A DNA stretch of 64,000 nucleotides from Shewanella psychromarinicola (GTDB lineage Bacteria; Pseudomonadota; Gammaproteobacteria; Enterobacterales; Shewanellaceae). Shown one piece after another: positions 10,581 to 21,392 of the stretch (position 1 is its first letter; each line of letters starts with the position of its first letter). The DNA lies in NCBI RefSeq assembly GCF_003855155.1, contig NZ_CP034073.1:4960001-5024000 (forward strand), given 5' to 3'. A program made the translations under genes and the position numbers. Below the pieces are notes generated by a model, which was given only the letters and a program-made list of their open reading frames with translations, was not told the origin of the DNA and searched no databases.

Positions 10581-11387
10581 CTATTTAACGTGAGCCATTT
10601 TACACTCAGTCAAAGACTGTTTCCTTGCCTGTGTATAAAGCGGCATCACTTGATTTTGTGCCGCTTGCAAGTCTTCAATGCGATGACTGTGTGACGGATG
10701 CGTCGACAACAGCTCTGGCCCTTGCGCACCACCCGCTTTGGCCATGTTTTGCCACAAGGTAATACTTTGGTTAGGATTAAAGCCCGCTTTAGCCATTAAC
10801 TCAAGACCGACGATATCAGCTTCTGATTCTTGGCTGCGACCAAAGGGTAAAATAATCCCCACTTTAGCCCCTAACCCAAGTCCGGCCATATACAGATCTT
10901 TATTGGCAACTCCCGATGCCCCAATAGCAGCATCCGCAGCCTGCATACCCAGCCCTGTTAGCTGGGCACGAGACACTTGCTCGTTACTATGTTGGGCTAA
11001 TACATGGGCCACTTCATGTCCCATTACAGTAGCAAGCTGATCTTGGTTAACCGCGACGTTTAATAATCCACTATATACGCCAATGTGACCGCCGGGCAAT
11101 GCAAATGCATTCACTTGATCTGATTCAAATAATACTACGTCCCATTGTTGCGACTGAACGGGTAATACTGCCGTAATACGCTTGGCAACACAGTTTACAT
11201 AGTGGGTTTGCGCTTGGTTTTGACTTATTTTTTCAGTTTTCTTCATGGTCTCAAACGACTGAGCGCCCATCTGCTGCATCTGCGTATCAGAAAAAAGCAA
11301 GGTTTGCCCTCGACCTGTCGGCGATTGATTATTCACACAGCCAACTAATAAAGAAGTCAACAACATACTGAGTACTAACGGTTTCAT
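10581..11387 (-). CDS. M48-family metalloprotease lipoprotein (YcaL/LoiP-like)
   Basis: Probable outer-membrane-anchored zinc protease in envelope quality control. The start at 11387 gives a 268-residue protein with a lipoprotein signal (TSLLVGC, lipidated Cys17); an upstream in-frame start at 11411 adds eight residues before the signal peptide and is less likely. The zinc motif HEVAH is at residues 124-128, and the third ligand region SQESEADIVGLELMAKAGF follows about 60 residues later. Ends about 80 nt before fklB on the same strand. It lacks the TPR repeats of BepA; assignment to a particular M48 subfamily is tentative. Confidence 0.9.
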   Translation of the reverse strand: MKPLVLSMLLTSLLVGCVNNQSPTGRGQTLLFSDTQMQQMGAQSFETMKKTEKISQNQAQTHYVNCVAKRITAVLPVQSQQWDVVLFESDQVNAFALPGGHIGVYSGLLNVAVNQDQLATVMGHEVAHVLAQHSNEQVSRAQLTGLGMQAADAAIGASGVANKDLYMAGLGLGAKVGIILPFGRSQESEADIVGLELMAKAGFNPNQSITLWQNMAKAGGAQGPELLSTHPSHSHRIEDLQAAQNQVMPLYTQARKQSLTECKMAHVK

Positions 11388-11556
11388 CTGGTAAATCCTT
11401 ATACTATTCACTTGCCATAGCGGTCAGTAAAATAATTATAGTCATTGATTATGGATAAGCGATGACTCATTTTACTGGGCAAACGTGTTATTGCCAAATG
11501 ACAATGTCATTATGAGTGGCAGTCGAGACTAGATTACTGAGTATCAATTAAATCAA

Positions 11557-12795
11557 TTAGGTCTTTTTATGGGGTGTAAAGTCACGAATACTGCGTTTGT
11601 TGGTTGTGCGTCGATTAGCTTGTTTGTCGCGAGGCGGACGTTTACTGCTTGAGTCGCTCGGTTTATCTGTCACCGGAAAACCCACTAATGCTTGCAAAGG
11701 TAATGCCTTTTGTGTCAACGCACGAATGGCATTTAAGCTTTCCATTTCACTATGACTCACCAAAGATATTGCAACACCTTGCAACCCAGCTCGGGCAGTA
11801 CGGCCTATTCGATGGACATATACAGGAGCACTATTGGGTAAGTTAGCGTTTATCACCACAGGTAACGCTTCAATATCGATCCCACGAGCGAGTAAATCCG
11901 TTGCCACTAATACACTCACTTTTTGGGCTTTAAAATCAGCCAATGTCTGTCGGCGTAATGTTTGATCTTTATCGCCGTGAAGCGCGGCAGATGAAATTCC
12001 GGCTTTGAGTAGCTTTTTGGTTAATGAATCAGCATCATCTTTAGCATTAATAAACACTAAAACTTGCGACCATTGATGTTGATTAATCAAATTAATCAAG
12101 GCTTGTGCCTTGCTGCCTTTATTGACTAAATACAATTGTTGCTCAATTTCATCCACGGCGCTATTCAGGACGTTTGCTTCAATTCTTTGGCAGTTTTTGG
12201 ACAAGACTTGCTGGGTTAATTGCACTAATGGCTCTGGAAATGTTGCTGAAAATAATAATGTCTGTCTGTTTGGCATTAGCGCTAATAGCTTGGTGATATC
12301 GGCTATAAATCCCATATCGAGTAAACGATCGGCTTCATCAAGCACTAATCGTTTTACTGAGCTCAAATCCACTATTTTCTGCTGGGTCAATTCCAATAAC
12401 CGCCCCGGTGTAGCCACTATAATGTCTGCAGGCTTGTGTAAACGATCAACTTGTAACGATTGTAATTCTCCTCCGCAAAGCAAATCCATTGTGATATCAA
12501 GCGCCATTGCTATAGGGTTAAGAGTATCATGCACCTGTGAAGCCAGCTCTCTGGTTGGCACAATGACTAAAGCCTGTATTGCCGTTATATCGGCATTAAC
12601 CTGGGCATTAACAGTCTGCAGTAAAGGGAGACCATAAGCATAGGTTTTGCCACTGCCAGTCTGCGCCAAGGCTAGTACATCTTTTCCGGCCAAAATAGCT
12701 GGAATAGCCAGAGTTTGAATACGAGTCGGCTCGTGGAGCCTTGCCGGTAATGCAGACAGTAAAGCAGGAGATAACGCTAAGGTTGAAAAAGGCAT
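11557..12795 (-). CDS. DEAD-box ATP-dependent RNA helicase, RhlE-like
   Basis: RNA-remodelling helicase of 412 residues. Motifs in order: Q-motif region (PTRIQTLAIP), AQTGSGKT (Walker A), PTRELASQ, TPGRLLE, DEAD (VLDEADRLLDMGF), SATFP, ATDLLARGID and HRIGRTARAG. The C-terminal tail is basic and low-complexity (KRPPRDKQANRRTTNKRS), as in RhlE/SrmB-type enzymes that act in ribosome assembly or cold adaptation. The exact subfamily cannot be fixed by eye. It lies between dnaJ and the M48 protease gene on the same strand. Confidence 0.93.
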   Translation of the reverse strand: MPFSTLALSPALLSALPARLHEPTRIQTLAIPAILAGKDVLALAQTGSGKTYAYGLPLLQTVNAQVNADITAIQALVIVPTRELASQVHDTLNPIAMALDITMDLLCGGELQSLQVDRLHKPADIIVATPGRLLELTQQKIVDLSSVKRLVLDEADRLLDMGFIADITKLLALMPNRQTLLFSATFPEPLVQLTQQVLSKNCQRIEANVLNSAVDEIEQQLYLVNKGSKAQALINLINQHQWSQVLVFINAKDDADSLTKKLLKAGISSAALHGDKDQTLRRQTLADFKAQKVSVLVATDLLARGIDIEALPVVINANLPNSAPVYVHRIGRTARAGLQGVAISLVSHSEMESLNAIRALTQKALPLQALVGFPVTDKPSDSSSKRPPRDKQANRRTTNKRSIRDFTPHKKT

Positions 12796-12868
12796 GGGAT
12801 TATCACTAAGTGAACAATGGACGAAGTCTACTGAGGACGGTTGCAGAAGTAAAATAACTCACTATAAA

Positions 12869-12903
12869 TAAAAAGGTTGCTTACCCTTGAGGTAAACAAC
12901 CTT
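12869..12903 (-). terminator. Terminator of dnaKJ
   Basis: On the minus strand, arms AAGGTTGtTTACC and GGTAAgCAACCTT (lower case mismatched) are followed by TTTTTAT. It lies about 30 nt past the dnaJ stop. Confidence 0.87.
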
Positions 12904-12931
12904 AATCGTCGTACGAGATAAAATAGGGCTA

Positions 12932-14059
12932 TTAGCTATTTAAGTCTTGAAAAAAACTTTTAACCCCATCAAAAAAACCTTCTGCTTTTGGGCTATGTTT
13001 TTTTGATTCACCGGTTAATGTCGCTTCAAACTCCCGCAGTAACTCTTTTTGCGTGTCATTCAGATTAACAGGTGTTTCCATTACGACTTTGCACAACAAG
13101 TCGCCTACTGCATGGCTGCGAACTGACTTGACCCCTTTACCGCGTAAACGGAACATACGCCCAGTTTGAGTTTCTGTTGGGATCTTAAGGCTAACTTTGC
13201 CATCTAAGGTTGGTACTTCAATCTCGCCGCCTAATGCCGCTTTACTAAATGAAATAGGCACTTCACAGTATAGATTGTTGGCATCACGGGTAAAGATAGC
13301 GTGTTCACGTACACTGACCTGAACATATAAATCACCAGGAGGAGCGCCAAACTCGCCCGCTTCACCTTCACTGGTCAAACGAATGCGGTCACCCGTATCA
13401 ACACCGGCTGGAATTTTAACTGACAGTGTTTTACTTTGTTCAACACGGCCTTCACCATGACATTTGCCACAAGGATCTTTAATGATTTTACCGCGACCAT
13501 GACAAGTAGGACAGGCTTGCTGAACAGCAAAAAAGCCTTGGCGCATTTGTACTTGGCCTTGGCCATGACAAGTACCACAGGTGCTTGCCGAGGTACCTTT
13601 TTTAGCACCACTACCGTCACATAAATCACACGCGGCTAATGTCGGAATTCGCAGCTCTTTGGTCAATCCTCGTACGGCTTCTTCCAAAGACAATTCAAGG
13701 TTGTAACGTAAATCACTGCCTCGTGCAGCTTGACGTTGACCACCTCGGCGGCCACCACCAAAAATATCGCCGAAAACATCACCGAAGATGTCGCCAAAAT
13801 CACCTTGGCCACCGCCGTGTCCACCACGATTAGGATCGACACCTGCATGACCAAATTGATCATAAGCCGCTTTCTTGTCGCTGTCGGTTAAAATTTCGTA
13901 CGCTTCTTTAATTTCTTTAAAGCTGGCTTCTGCGGCTTTGTCACCCGGATTACGGTCAGGGTGAAATTTCATCGCTAAGCGTTTGTACGCTTTTTTAATT
14001 TCGCGTTCACTGGTGTCTCGTCCAACACCTAGAACTTCGTAATAATCACGCTTTGACAT
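12932..14059 (-). CDS. dnaJ: Chaperone protein DnaJ (Hsp40)
   Basis: Co-chaperone that stimulates DnaK ATPase and delivers unfolded substrates. The 375-residue protein has a J-domain with HPD at residues 33-35, a G/F-rich linker ([16 protein letters not shown]), four CxxCxGxG zinc-binding repeats ([32 protein letters not shown]), and a C-terminal substrate-binding and dimerisation domain. It is in an operon downstream of dnaK, with a strong hairpin in the 111-nt spacer. Confidence 0.98.
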   Translation of the reverse strand: MSKRDYYEVLGVGRDTSEREIKKAYKRLAMKFHPDRNPGDKAAEASFKEIKEAYEILTDSDKKAAYDQFGHAGVDPNRGGHGGGQGDFGDIFGDVFGDIFGGGRRGGQRQAARGSDLRYNLELSLEEAVRGLTKELRIPTLAACDLCDGSGAKKGTSASTCGTCHGQGQVQMRQGFFAVQQACPTCHGRGKIIKDPCGKCHGEGRVEQSKTLSVKIPAGVDTGDRIRLTSEGEAGEFGAPPGDLYVQVSVREHAIFTRDANNLYCEVPISFSKAALGGEIEVPTLDGKVSLKIPTETQTGRMFRLRGKGVKSVRSHAVGDLLCKVVMETPVNLNDTQKELLREFEATLTGESKKHSPKAEGFFDGVKSFFQDLNS

Positions 14060-14112
14060 AGTGTTCAGTTTCTCGAAGGTGTGAGTAATTTGATAAACTT
14101 AATTTATACAAA

Positions 14113-14141
14113 CGGGCGTTTGAGGATAACCCCAACGCCCG
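14113..14141 (-). other. Stem-loop in the dnaK-dnaJ spacer
   Basis: Arms CGGGCGTT (14113-14120) and AACGCCCG (14134-14141) around 13 nt, without a clear T-run on the minus strand. It is probably an mRNA processing or partial-termination element that sets DnaK above DnaJ. Confidence 0.6.
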
Positions 14142-14170
14142 CTTTAATAGTAACTAACTGAAATTGCTAA

Positions 14171-16087
14171 TTACTTTTTGTCTTCTTTAACTTCTTCGAA
14201 CTCAGCATCAACAACATCATCAGCAGGCTTATCTTGGCCAGCATCTTGCGCTTGACCTTCTGCATCACCTTGAGCTTTAGCTTGAGCAATTTCCATTAGC
14301 TTAGCAGACGCTTCGATCAGACCTTGAGTCGCGGTATCAATGGCTTCTTTATCTTTGCCTTTAATGGCCGTTTCTAAAGTGGCGATTGCCGCTTCAATCT
14401 TTTCTTTTTCGTCGCTAGCTAACGCATCACCGGCTTCTTCAACTTGTTTTTTAGTTGAATGAGCTAAGCCATCGGCTTGGTTACGTGCATGAACTAACTC
14501 TTCAAATTTCGCATCTTCATCAGCATGAGCTTCTGCGTCACGTACCATTTGTTCAACTTCTTCATCAGACAAACCTGAAGAGGCTTTAATGGTGATGTTT
14601 TGTTTCTTACCTGTTTTCTTGTCTGTTGCAGACACATGTAAGATACCATCAGCATCGATGTCGAACATCACTTCTACTTGTGGTTGGCCACGTGGTGCTG
14701 GCTCAATACCTTCAAGGTTGAATTGACCTAATGACTTGTTCGCACTTGCTTGCTTACGCTCACCTTGAAGTACATGGATAGTCACGGCACTTTGGTTGTC
14801 GTCAGCGGTTGAGAATACTTGCTGAGCTTTAGTCGGGATAGTGGTGTTCTTCTCGATAAGCTTAGTCATCACACTGCCCATGGTTTCAATACCAAGAGAT
14901 AGTGGTGTAACGTCAAGTAGAAGTACGTCTTTCACTTCACCAGAAAGTACGCCAGCTTGAATGGCTGCGCCAACGGCAACCGCTTCATCTGGGTTAACGT
15001 CTTTACGTGGCTCTTTGCCGAAGAAGTTAGTGACCGCTTCTTGTACTTTAGGCATACGAGTCTGACCACCAACAAGAATCACTTCATTGATGTCTGAAAT
15101 TGATAAATCAGCATCAGCTAAGGCAACTTTTAACGGCTCTAGAGTACGTTGAATTAAGTCTTCAACCAATGACTCTAACTTGGCACGGGTAATTTTAACC
15201 ACTAAGTGCTTAGGACCTGTTGCATCGGCTGTGATGTAAGGTAAGTTGACTTCAGTGTGGTTAGTGCTTGAAAGTTCGATTTTTGCTTTTTCAGCGGCTT
15301 CTTTCAAACGTTGCATAGCCAATGGATCGCGACGTAGATCTAAACCTTGGTCTTTTTTGAACTCATCGGCTAAATAGTTGATCAAACGGTTATCAAAGTC
15401 TTCACCACCTAAGTGAGTGTCACCATTGGTTGCTAACACTTCAAATGTTTGATCGCCATCATTGCTGTCGATTTCGATGATAGAGATATCGAATGTACCA
15501 CCACCTAAGTCGTATACTGCAACAACGTTATCGCCTTGCTTCTTATCGATACCGTATGCAAGAGCAGCAGCAGTAGGCTCGTTGATGATACGCTTAACAT
15601 CAAGACCTGCGATACGACCGGCATCTTTCGTTGCTTGACGTTGTGAATCGTTAAAGTAAGCAGGAACAGTAATAACCGCTTCGGTTACTTCTTCACCTAA
15701 AAAGTCTTCTGCTGTTTTCTTCATCTTTTTCAAGATTTCAGCAGAAACTTGTGGTGGTGCCATTTTATTTCCACGTGACTCAACCCATGCATCACCATTA
15801 TCAGCTCCGATAATTTTGAATGGCATGATGTTCACATCACGTTGAACTTCGTCATCTTTAAAACGACGTCCAATTAAACGCTTAATGGCGAAAAAGGTGT
15901 TTGTTGGGTTGGTTACCGCTTGACGCTTGGCAGGTTGGCCAACAATAATTTCATCTTCGGTATAAGCGATGATTGATGGGGTTGTACGCTCACCCTCTGC
16001 GTTTTCGATTACGCGTGCTTTGCCGCCATCAAGGACTGCAACACACGAGTTTGTTGTGCCTAAATCGATACCAATAATTTTGCCCAT
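14171..16087 (-). CDS. dnaK: Chaperone protein DnaK (Hsp70)
   Basis: ATP-driven chaperone for protein folding and heat-shock control. 638 residues. It begins [18 protein letters not shown], with the Hsp70 ATPase signatures ([27 protein letters not shown]), the substrate-binding domain, and an acidic C-terminal tail ending [19 protein letters not shown] lies upstream of the ATG. The gene is preceded by a textbook sigma-32 promoter and followed by dnaJ; no grpE is next to it. Confidence 0.99.
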   Translation of the reverse strand: MGKIIGIDLGTTNSCVAVLDGGKARVIENAEGERTTPSIIAYTEDEIIVGQPAKRQAVTNPTNTFFAIKRLIGRRFKDDEVQRDVNIMPFKIIGADNGDAWVESRGNKMAPPQVSAEILKKMKKTAEDFLGEEVTEAVITVPAYFNDSQRQATKDAGRIAGLDVKRIINEPTAAALAYGIDKKQGDNVVAVYDLGGGTFDISIIEIDSNDGDQTFEVLATNGDTHLGGEDFDNRLINYLADEFKKDQGLDLRRDPLAMQRLKEAAEKAKIELSSTNHTEVNLPYITADATGPKHLVVKITRAKLESLVEDLIQRTLEPLKVALADADLSISDINEVILVGGQTRMPKVQEAVTNFFGKEPRKDVNPDEAVAVGAAIQAGVLSGEVKDVLLLDVTPLSLGIETMGSVMTKLIEKNTTIPTKAQQVFSTADDNQSAVTIHVLQGERKQASANKSLGQFNLEGIEPAPRGQPQVEVMFDIDADGILHVSATDKKTGKKQNITIKASSGLSDEEVEQMVRDAEAHADEDAKFEELVHARNQADGLAHSTKKQVEEAGDALASDEKEKIEAAIATLETAIKGKDKEAIDTATQGLIEASAKLMEIAQAKAQGDAEGQAQDAGQDKPADDVVDAEFEEVKEDKK

Positions 16088-16138
16088 GGGGTCCTCCGGA
16101 ATTGACGTTATTCGTCGCTAATATGTTATTTGATGTTG

Positions 16139-16167
16139 ATATGGGGATGATCAGCAAGTATTTCAAG
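16139..16167 (-). promoter_or_regulatory. Sigma-32 (RpoH) heat-shock promoter of dnaKJ
   Basis: Read on the minus strand: CTTGAAA (16161-16167), 14 nt spacer, CCCCATAT (16139-16146). This closely matches the enterobacterial RpoH consensus and lies about 52 nt upstream of the dnaK ATG. Confidence 0.9.
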
Positions 16168-16640
16168 CATTTTGTTACTTAACTTGAGATTCATAATTGA
16201 CCACTCATATCAGCCTTGATACCTATATTGGGACAACAAAGTGAATTACAAGGGGATAAGTAAAATTTATCATCTAAAATTTATCATCAATTGCAGATAT
16301 CGTTATAGCGCCAAGCTAAGTAAGTAAAGGGATATTATTTATCAATGCCATTGGCGGCTTAAGTGACCATAATAGTGAAAGCAACAACCGTGAGGTCAGC
16401 CCAATCGGGTACTGATATGATTTAGGCGCGGTATTATTATGGGCGACAGTGGCGACCGCCTTTTAAGTGCATTCGTTTTTTTAGCTCGTTACAACGGAGG
16501 TTGGTCGCAGTATTAACCTTAATAATGGCGTTGTTAATTATTCTGCCGTTTTAGCAATTTAATCCTCAACCGACAATATTAGCGCTAGGGTACTTTTAAC
16601 ACCGGTATTATTGATTGGTATTATTAATTGGAGGTTGAAT
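16168..16640. other. Intergenic stretch upstream of dnaK
   Basis: Holds two tandem copies of the 14-bp unit TAAAATTTATCATC (16261-16274 and 16275-16288). A plus-strand stretch near 16498-16560 could encode a hydrophobic LVAVLTLIMALLIILPF segment before a stop, possibly a vestige of a membrane protein gene. No intact gene is visible. Confidence 0.45.
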
Positions 16641-16647
16641 TAGATAC

Positions 16648-16869
16648 TAGGTTCTAGTGTCGCTGCTATAGCGGACTACGTCCTGCTAGTTCGCTACGCG
16701 GATAGAGCGCTGCGCTTCTAGAGCGGACTGCGTCCTGCTAGGGACAGCTTCGCTGCTAAGATCCTAGGCCGCTATGCGGATAGGCTGTTGATTTTATAGA
16801 ATCTAGCAGCGAAGCGCTCTAGCCTCTAGGCCTATTACTTTTAGCTTATATAAAATCTAGCTGCTAGGC
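16648..16869. repeat. CTAG-bounded modular repeat tract, copy A
   Basis: A G+C-richer tract with eleven CTAG tetranucleotides in about 220 nt, cutting it into short modules that contain GCTTCGCTGC / AGCGAAGCGCT-type near-palindromes. The 39-nt block 16683-16721 matches 41422-41460 with one mismatch, and the 25-nt block 16738-16762 is identical to 41457-41481. A module of about 20 nt (AGCGGACTRCGTCCTGCTAG) is present twice in this copy and absent from copy B. It lies between the end of proA and the start of dnaK. Confidence 0.88.
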
Positions 16870-16902
16870 CTTTATTGTCATAAGCAACGCAAACAACACC
16901 GG

Positions 16903-18177
16903 TTATTGTCTACTGGTATAATCCCCCCAAGCTAGCCACTTATACGTGGTCAGTGCATCTAACCCCATCGGACCTCGGGCATGCAGCTTCTGCGTACTCA
17001 CGGCCACTTCGGCGCCAAGGCCAAACTGTGAACCATCAGTAAAACGAGTACTGGCATTAACATACACAGCCGCTGAATCAACTCGGTTCAAAAAGTCACT
17101 CGCCGTATGAATGTTATCCGTTAAAATGGCCTCAGAATGCCCAGTAGAATATTGACGAATATGCGCCACAGCTTCGTCAATATGATTGACGATTTTGATC
17201 CCTAATGTGAGCGATAACCACTCGGTTGAGAATGACTCATCATGTGCCGGTGTCACCTCAAAACCTAACCCCTCAAGATAAGGTAAGGAGCTTGCACAAG
17301 CATGGAAGCGAACGCCCAACGAGTGCAAATGTGATGCTATATTGGGAATAAACTCGGCAGCAACGTGTTGATGTACTAACAAAGTATCCAGTGCATTACA
17401 CACAGTAGGGCGCTGAACCTTAGCGTTGGCAATCACCTCGATTGCGCGCACTAAATCGGCTTGCTTATCGACAAATAAATGACAAATACCAATGCCACCT
17501 AAAATCACCGGAATACTCGACTGCTCAGCACACAATCGCTGCAGATTATGGCCACCGCGAGGAATAATCATATCCACATATTTGTCGAGTCTAAGTAAGC
17601 CGCTAACAAGACTACGCTCTGGTGAATCGATTAGCTGTACAGCATCTTTAGGCAAGTCTTCGCTAACAAGCGCATCACGGATCACGTCACTTAATACTTT
17701 ATTTGTGGTTAAGGTTTCTTTACCGCCACGCAAAATCACTGCATTACCGGTTTTTAATGCTAACACGGCTATATCCACAGTGACATTTGGGCGAGCCTCA
17801 TAAATAACCCCCACCACACCTACTGGCACACTGCGACGAGTTAATCGTAAGCCGTTATCTAATACCCGACTTTCAGCTTCTTTGCCGATAGGATCAGCCA
17901 GTGCGATAACATTATCAATGTCGGTAATAATAGCGCCCAAGCGCCCCTCATCAAGCATCAATCTGTCTATCATAGCTTCAGTTAAACCATTTTGTTTCGC
18001 CGCGGCAACATCTTGCGCATTCGCTTGTAAAATATCATTTTTACGCAGTGCTAAGCGATCGGCAATTGTCATTAATAATACCGATTTTTGTTTAGCGGTT
18101 AAACTCGCTAAGATAAAACTTGCTGCCTTAGCGCGTTGCCCTAATTGGGTTAAATATTCTGTTTCTGAGGCTGACAT
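16903..18177 (-). CDS. proA: Gamma-glutamyl phosphate reductase ProA
   Basis: Second enzyme of proline synthesis: NADPH reduction of gamma-glutamyl phosphate to the semialdehyde. 424 residues from the ATG at 18177 ([13 protein letters not shown]), which has AAGGAT upstream. The frame is open 19 codons further into proB, but that extension is not family-like. It has the aldehyde-dehydrogenase fold, with [10 protein letters not shown] and the catalytic Cys in [16 protein letters not shown]. It follows proB by 10 nt. The CTAG repeat tract starts about 30 nt after its stop. Confidence 0.97.
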   Translation of the reverse strand: MSASETEYLTQLGQRAKAASFILASLTAKQKSVLLMTIADRLALRKNDILQANAQDVAAAKQNGLTEAMIDRLMLDEGRLGAIITDIDNVIALADPIGKEAESRVLDNGLRLTRRSVPVGVVGVIYEARPNVTVDIAVLALKTGNAVILRGGKETLTTNKVLSDVIRDALVSEDLPKDAVQLIDSPERSLVSGLLRLDKYVDMIIPRGGHNLQRLCAEQSSIPVILGGIGICHLFVDKQADLVRAIEVIANAKVQRPTVCNALDTLLVHQHVAAEFIPNIASHLHSLGVRFHACASSLPYLEGLGFEVTPAHDESFSTEWLSLTLGIKIVNHIDEAVAHIRQYSTGHSEAILTDNIHTASDFLNRVDSAAVYVNASTRFTDGSQFGLGAEVAVSTQKLHARGPMGLDALTTYKWLAWGDYTSRQ

Positions 18178-18187
18178 CTGCTTATCC

Positions 18188-19297
18188 TTAATTATCAAGT
18201 ATGACCATATCATTGCGATGAACCACTGCATCACCGTAGTTATAGCCTAGTAAACTTTCTATCTCATCAGAGTGTTTACCGCTAATTTTGGTTAGATCAT
18301 TGGCACAATATCGACTAATTCCTTTAGCCAAAATCTTGCCTGTTTGATTAACAATGAGTAAGGTCGCACCACGCTCAAAATGACCTTCAATATCAACAAT
18401 ACCTTTTGATAATAAGCTGCGACCATTAGCAACCACCGCGACAGAGGCGCCGGCATCAACAATTAATTTCCCTTGTGATGCGGGGCCAGCAAGGATCCAT
18501 TGTTTACGACTCTCTAATGGGTTTTCTATCGCACTAAAATGAGTGCCAACCGACTCCCTAGCAGCCACTTTGGCAATCACATCAGGGTGATGTCCAGACG
18601 CTATCACGACTTCGATGCCTGCACGGCGCGCCACATCGGCCGCTTCTAGTTTAGTTGCCATCCCGCCGGTGCCAAGTCCGGAAACAGAGCCGCCAGCCAG
18701 TAAACGTAAACTGTCATCAATATTGACGACTTGTTTAATCAATTGCGCATTAGGATGAGTGCGAGGATCGGCATCAAATAAGCCTTTTTGATCAGTGAGT
18801 AAGATGAGTAAGTCAGCATCACAGAGCAGTGCGGCCCGCGCAGACAAATTATCATTATCACCGACTTTAATCTCATTGGTTGCGACGGCATCATTTTCGT
18901 TAATAATAGGGATAATATTATGCGCTAATAATGCATTTAAGGTGTCGCGGGCATTAAGGTAACGTTCGCGATCTTGTAAATCTGCACGCGTTAATAATAG
19001 TTGGCCAACTTGTAAACCATAAATACTGAATAATTGTGACCACGCCAAAATTAACTGACCTTGACCCACAGCAGCAAGTAACTGTTTGTTCGCCATAGTA
19101 TCGGGCAACACCGGATAATGTAAATGCTCTCGCCCAGCAGCAATAGCACCCGATGTACACAAAACCACCTCAATGCCTGAACGCATAAGCGAAGCCATTT
19201 GCCTGGCTAATTCAACCATATGTGCTCTATCAAGCTTCTTACTGCCAGATGTCAGCACACTGGTACCCAACTTAACTACTACGCGGCGATAACCCAT
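18188..19297 (-). CDS. proB: Glutamate 5-kinase ProB
   Basis: First, feedback-regulated enzyme of proline synthesis, phosphorylating glutamate. 369 residues: an N-terminal amino-acid-kinase domain ([46 protein letters not shown]) and a C-terminal PUA domain (from about residue 280, [17 protein letters not shown]). The product ProB is thought to pass the labile phosphate to ProA, encoded immediately downstream in the same operon. Confidence 0.97.
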   Translation of the reverse strand: MGYRRVVVKLGTSVLTSGSKKLDRAHMVELARQMASLMRSGIEVVLCTSGAIAAGREHLHYPVLPDTMANKQLLAAVGQGQLILAWSQLFSIYGLQVGQLLLTRADLQDRERYLNARDTLNALLAHNIIPIINENDAVATNEIKVGDNDNLSARAALLCDADLLILLTDQKGLFDADPRTHPNAQLIKQVVNIDDSLRLLAGGSVSGLGTGGMATKLEAADVARRAGIEVVIASGHHPDVIAKVAARESVGTHFSAIENPLESRKQWILAGPASQGKLIVDAGASVAVVANGRSLLSKGIVDIEGHFERGATLLIVNQTGKILAKGISRYCANDLTKISGKHSDEIESLLGYNYGDAVVHRNDMVILDN

Positions 19298-19513
19298 TTG
19301 TTTTACTCAATTTACCAAAACATTCAGTCCATTTTTATACCTAATTCACTCGATAATTCATAGTAAAAGCCGCTAATAGTAGATTATTTATCTAGATTAA
19401 CCTCGGCTCGGGATAATAAACGGTTATCAAACAGTTCTTTGCCCCGCTAACTGCATTGCATTGACTTGCAATAGGCCGGCTATTGATGCGTCAATACGCC
19501 TTATTAGAAAAAC

Positions 19514-19540
19514 AAAAAAAGGGCTATTAGCCCTTTTTTT
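19514..19540. terminator. Terminator after the purine permease gene
   Basis: A-run, GGGCTATTAGCCC stem-loop, T-run; symmetric and usable on both strands. It lies about 50 nt downstream of the minus-strand permease stop. Confidence 0.88.
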
Positions 19541-19590
19541 ATTGGCCTTCGCCAATTTATTACCGTTTGCCCATATTCATGGGATGCCCG

Positions 19591-20880
19591 TTAACCATAA
19601 ATAAACTTGGCAATAAACAATGCCGCCACCACTAGAATACCTGAATTTAAATCTTTAAAACGCCCTGTCAGCAATTTGATCACCGCATAAGAAATAAACC
19701 CAAGACCAATAGCATTGGCAATAGAAAAAGTTAACGGCATTAATAAGCAAGTGACTACTACAGGAGCCGCTTCAGTTATATCGTCCCAATCAACATTCAC
19801 TAACCCCGACATCATTAAGATAGCAACATAAAACAATGTCCCTGTTGTCGCATAAGCTGGCACCATAGCGGCTAAGGGCGAGAAAAATAATGACGCTATA
19901 AATAACAATCCAACGACTACTGCGGTTAAACCAGTACGACCGCCGGCACTCACCCCAGCAATACTTTCAATGTAGCTCGTGGTGGTTGATGTACCCAATG
20001 CTGCACCGGTAATGGTGGCAACGCTATCGGCGGTTAAAGCACGTTTTACACGAGGTAAACGCCCTTTTTCATCAAGTAATCCACCGCGTTGTGCAACAGC
20101 AATTAGGGTGCCTGATGTGTCAAATAGATCGACAAACAAAAAGGCAAACACCACAGATAGCATGCTCACTTCTAATACACTCGACAGGTCCATTTTCATA
20201 AATGTCGGTGCGATAGACGGTGGCATAGCCATTAACCCTTGATACTGCACATCACCAAAAAAGATGCCTAAAATCGTCACGATCAGAATACTGAAAATAA
20301 CCGCGGCCTTTAGACCGCGATGAACCATGGCAATAATCAAGAAAAAACTTAACGCAGCCATCACAGCAGGAAACGAAGTAATATCCCCCATGGTCACTAA
20401 CGTAGCCGGACTTGCTATCACAATCCCAGCATTTTTTAAGCCTATTAACGCTAAAAACAACCCAATACCGGCCGCAATACCAAAACGCAACGACATAGGA
20501 ATACTATTGACAATCCATTCACGAATTCTGACTAAGGATAAAATCAAGAAGCACACCCCAGACATAAACACAGCGCCAAGTGCGGTTTCCCAGCTATAAC
20601 CCATTTCCCCTACAACCGTGTAAGTAAAAAAGGCATTCAGTCCCATACCGGGGGCTAATGCAATAGGATAATTTGCCAATAACCCCATGACTAAACAACC
20701 AATCGCTGCGGCTAAACATGTTGCAACAAATACCGCACCATGGTCCATCCCGGCATCAGCAAGCATCATAGGGTTGACAAAAATGATGTAGGCCATTGTT
20801 AAAAAGGTAGTAAGTCCGGCCACAGCCTCTTGCTTAAGACTTGTGTTGTTCTGTTTAAGTTTAAATAATTTTTCTAACAT
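19591..20880 (-). CDS. NCS2/AzgA-type purine permease (adenine/guanine/hypoxanthine)
   Basis: Proton-coupled nucleobase importer of the AzgA-like branch. About 429 residues with a dozen or more hydrophobic segments. Diagnostic stretches are TFLTMAYIIFVNPMML, LAPGMGLNAFFTYTV and LGTSTTTSYIESIAGVSAGGRTGLTAVVVG. The ATG at 20880 (MLEKLFKLKQNN) is preferred to one seven codons upstream because it has AAGGA at a normal distance and matches E. coli relatives. Substrate among adenine, guanine and hypoxanthine cannot be decided. It sits alone between terminators. Confidence 0.92.
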   Translation of the reverse strand: MLEKLFKLKQNNTSLKQEAVAGLTTFLTMAYIIFVNPMMLADAGMDHGAVFVATCLAAAIGCLVMGLLANYPIALAPGMGLNAFFTYTVVGEMGYSWETALGAVFMSGVCFLILSLVRIREWIVNSIPMSLRFGIAAGIGLFLALIGLKNAGIVIASPATLVTMGDITSFPAVMAALSFFLIIAMVHRGLKAAVIFSILIVTILGIFFGDVQYQGLMAMPPSIAPTFMKMDLSSVLEVSMLSVVFAFLFVDLFDTSGTLIAVAQRGGLLDEKGRLPRVKRALTADSVATITGAALGTSTTTSYIESIAGVSAGGRTGLTAVVVGLLFIASLFFSPLAAMVPAYATTGTLFYVAILMMSGLVNVDWDDITEAAPVVVTCLLMPLTFSIANAIGLGFISYAVIKLLTGRFKDLNSGILVVAALFIAKFIYG

Positions 20881-21212
20881 GGAACGCGGTTCCTTGGGCA
20901 AAGGTTAAAATTGAATTAATAGCGTTAATAGTTTTGACAGTGTTATTAGCTACAGATGAGGATGCGGTAAGCCATATACCGCTTAACATTGTCACTACGT
21001 CGACATCTTTACAGAGGGCTTACTTTAATGCGGGGGAATTATAAGTACTTACGACCTTGATAGCTATAAATAGCCTTTTTCCTGAAAGATTTCAGTTTTT
21101 TATATAGCGCACGAAACTGCGACAATTCAGCTAATAACATCCTAAATCAATGCCGCTAACACTAAAACGATCCCAAATCACTACAACTAAATTATCACAC
21201 CAAAATTGGGAC
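20881..21212. other. Upstream region of the purine permease gene
   Basis: About 330 nt without a gene. On the minus strand TTGTCG and TATATA/TATAAA about 15-17 nt apart near 21090-21115 could be its promoter; the intervening CGCAGTTTCGTGCG has short inverted arms. I see no purine-riboswitch core. Assignment is weak. Confidence 0.35.
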
Positions 21213-21240
21213 AAAAAAAAGCCTACTCAATAGAGTAGGC
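21213..21240 (-). terminator. Terminator of the 31-residue peptide gene
   Basis: Perfect arms GCCTACTC (21221-21228) and GAGTAGGC (21233-21240) with loop AATA, followed on the minus strand by eight T. It lies about 150 nt past the peptide stop codon. Confidence 0.92.
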
Positions 21241-21392
21241 AGACATGTTACAAGCATCCCATATGGGGAGAGGAAAACTAGCATCACTTAACATGATGAG
21301 GCGATAAATTAATTTACCACCCTGTCTAAAAACGTCAAACAAGACGAACAAAAGGTTGATGAATATTAAAACGACGTAAAGAGGGTCAATTC

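Noticed and set aside
13375..13863. Several 60-85 codon frames on both strands within dnaJ
   Set aside because: Shadows of the repetitive zinc-finger and G/F regions of dnaJ.
20881..21212. Purine riboswitch before the purine permease
   Set aside because: I could not find the conserved three-way-junction core sequences.
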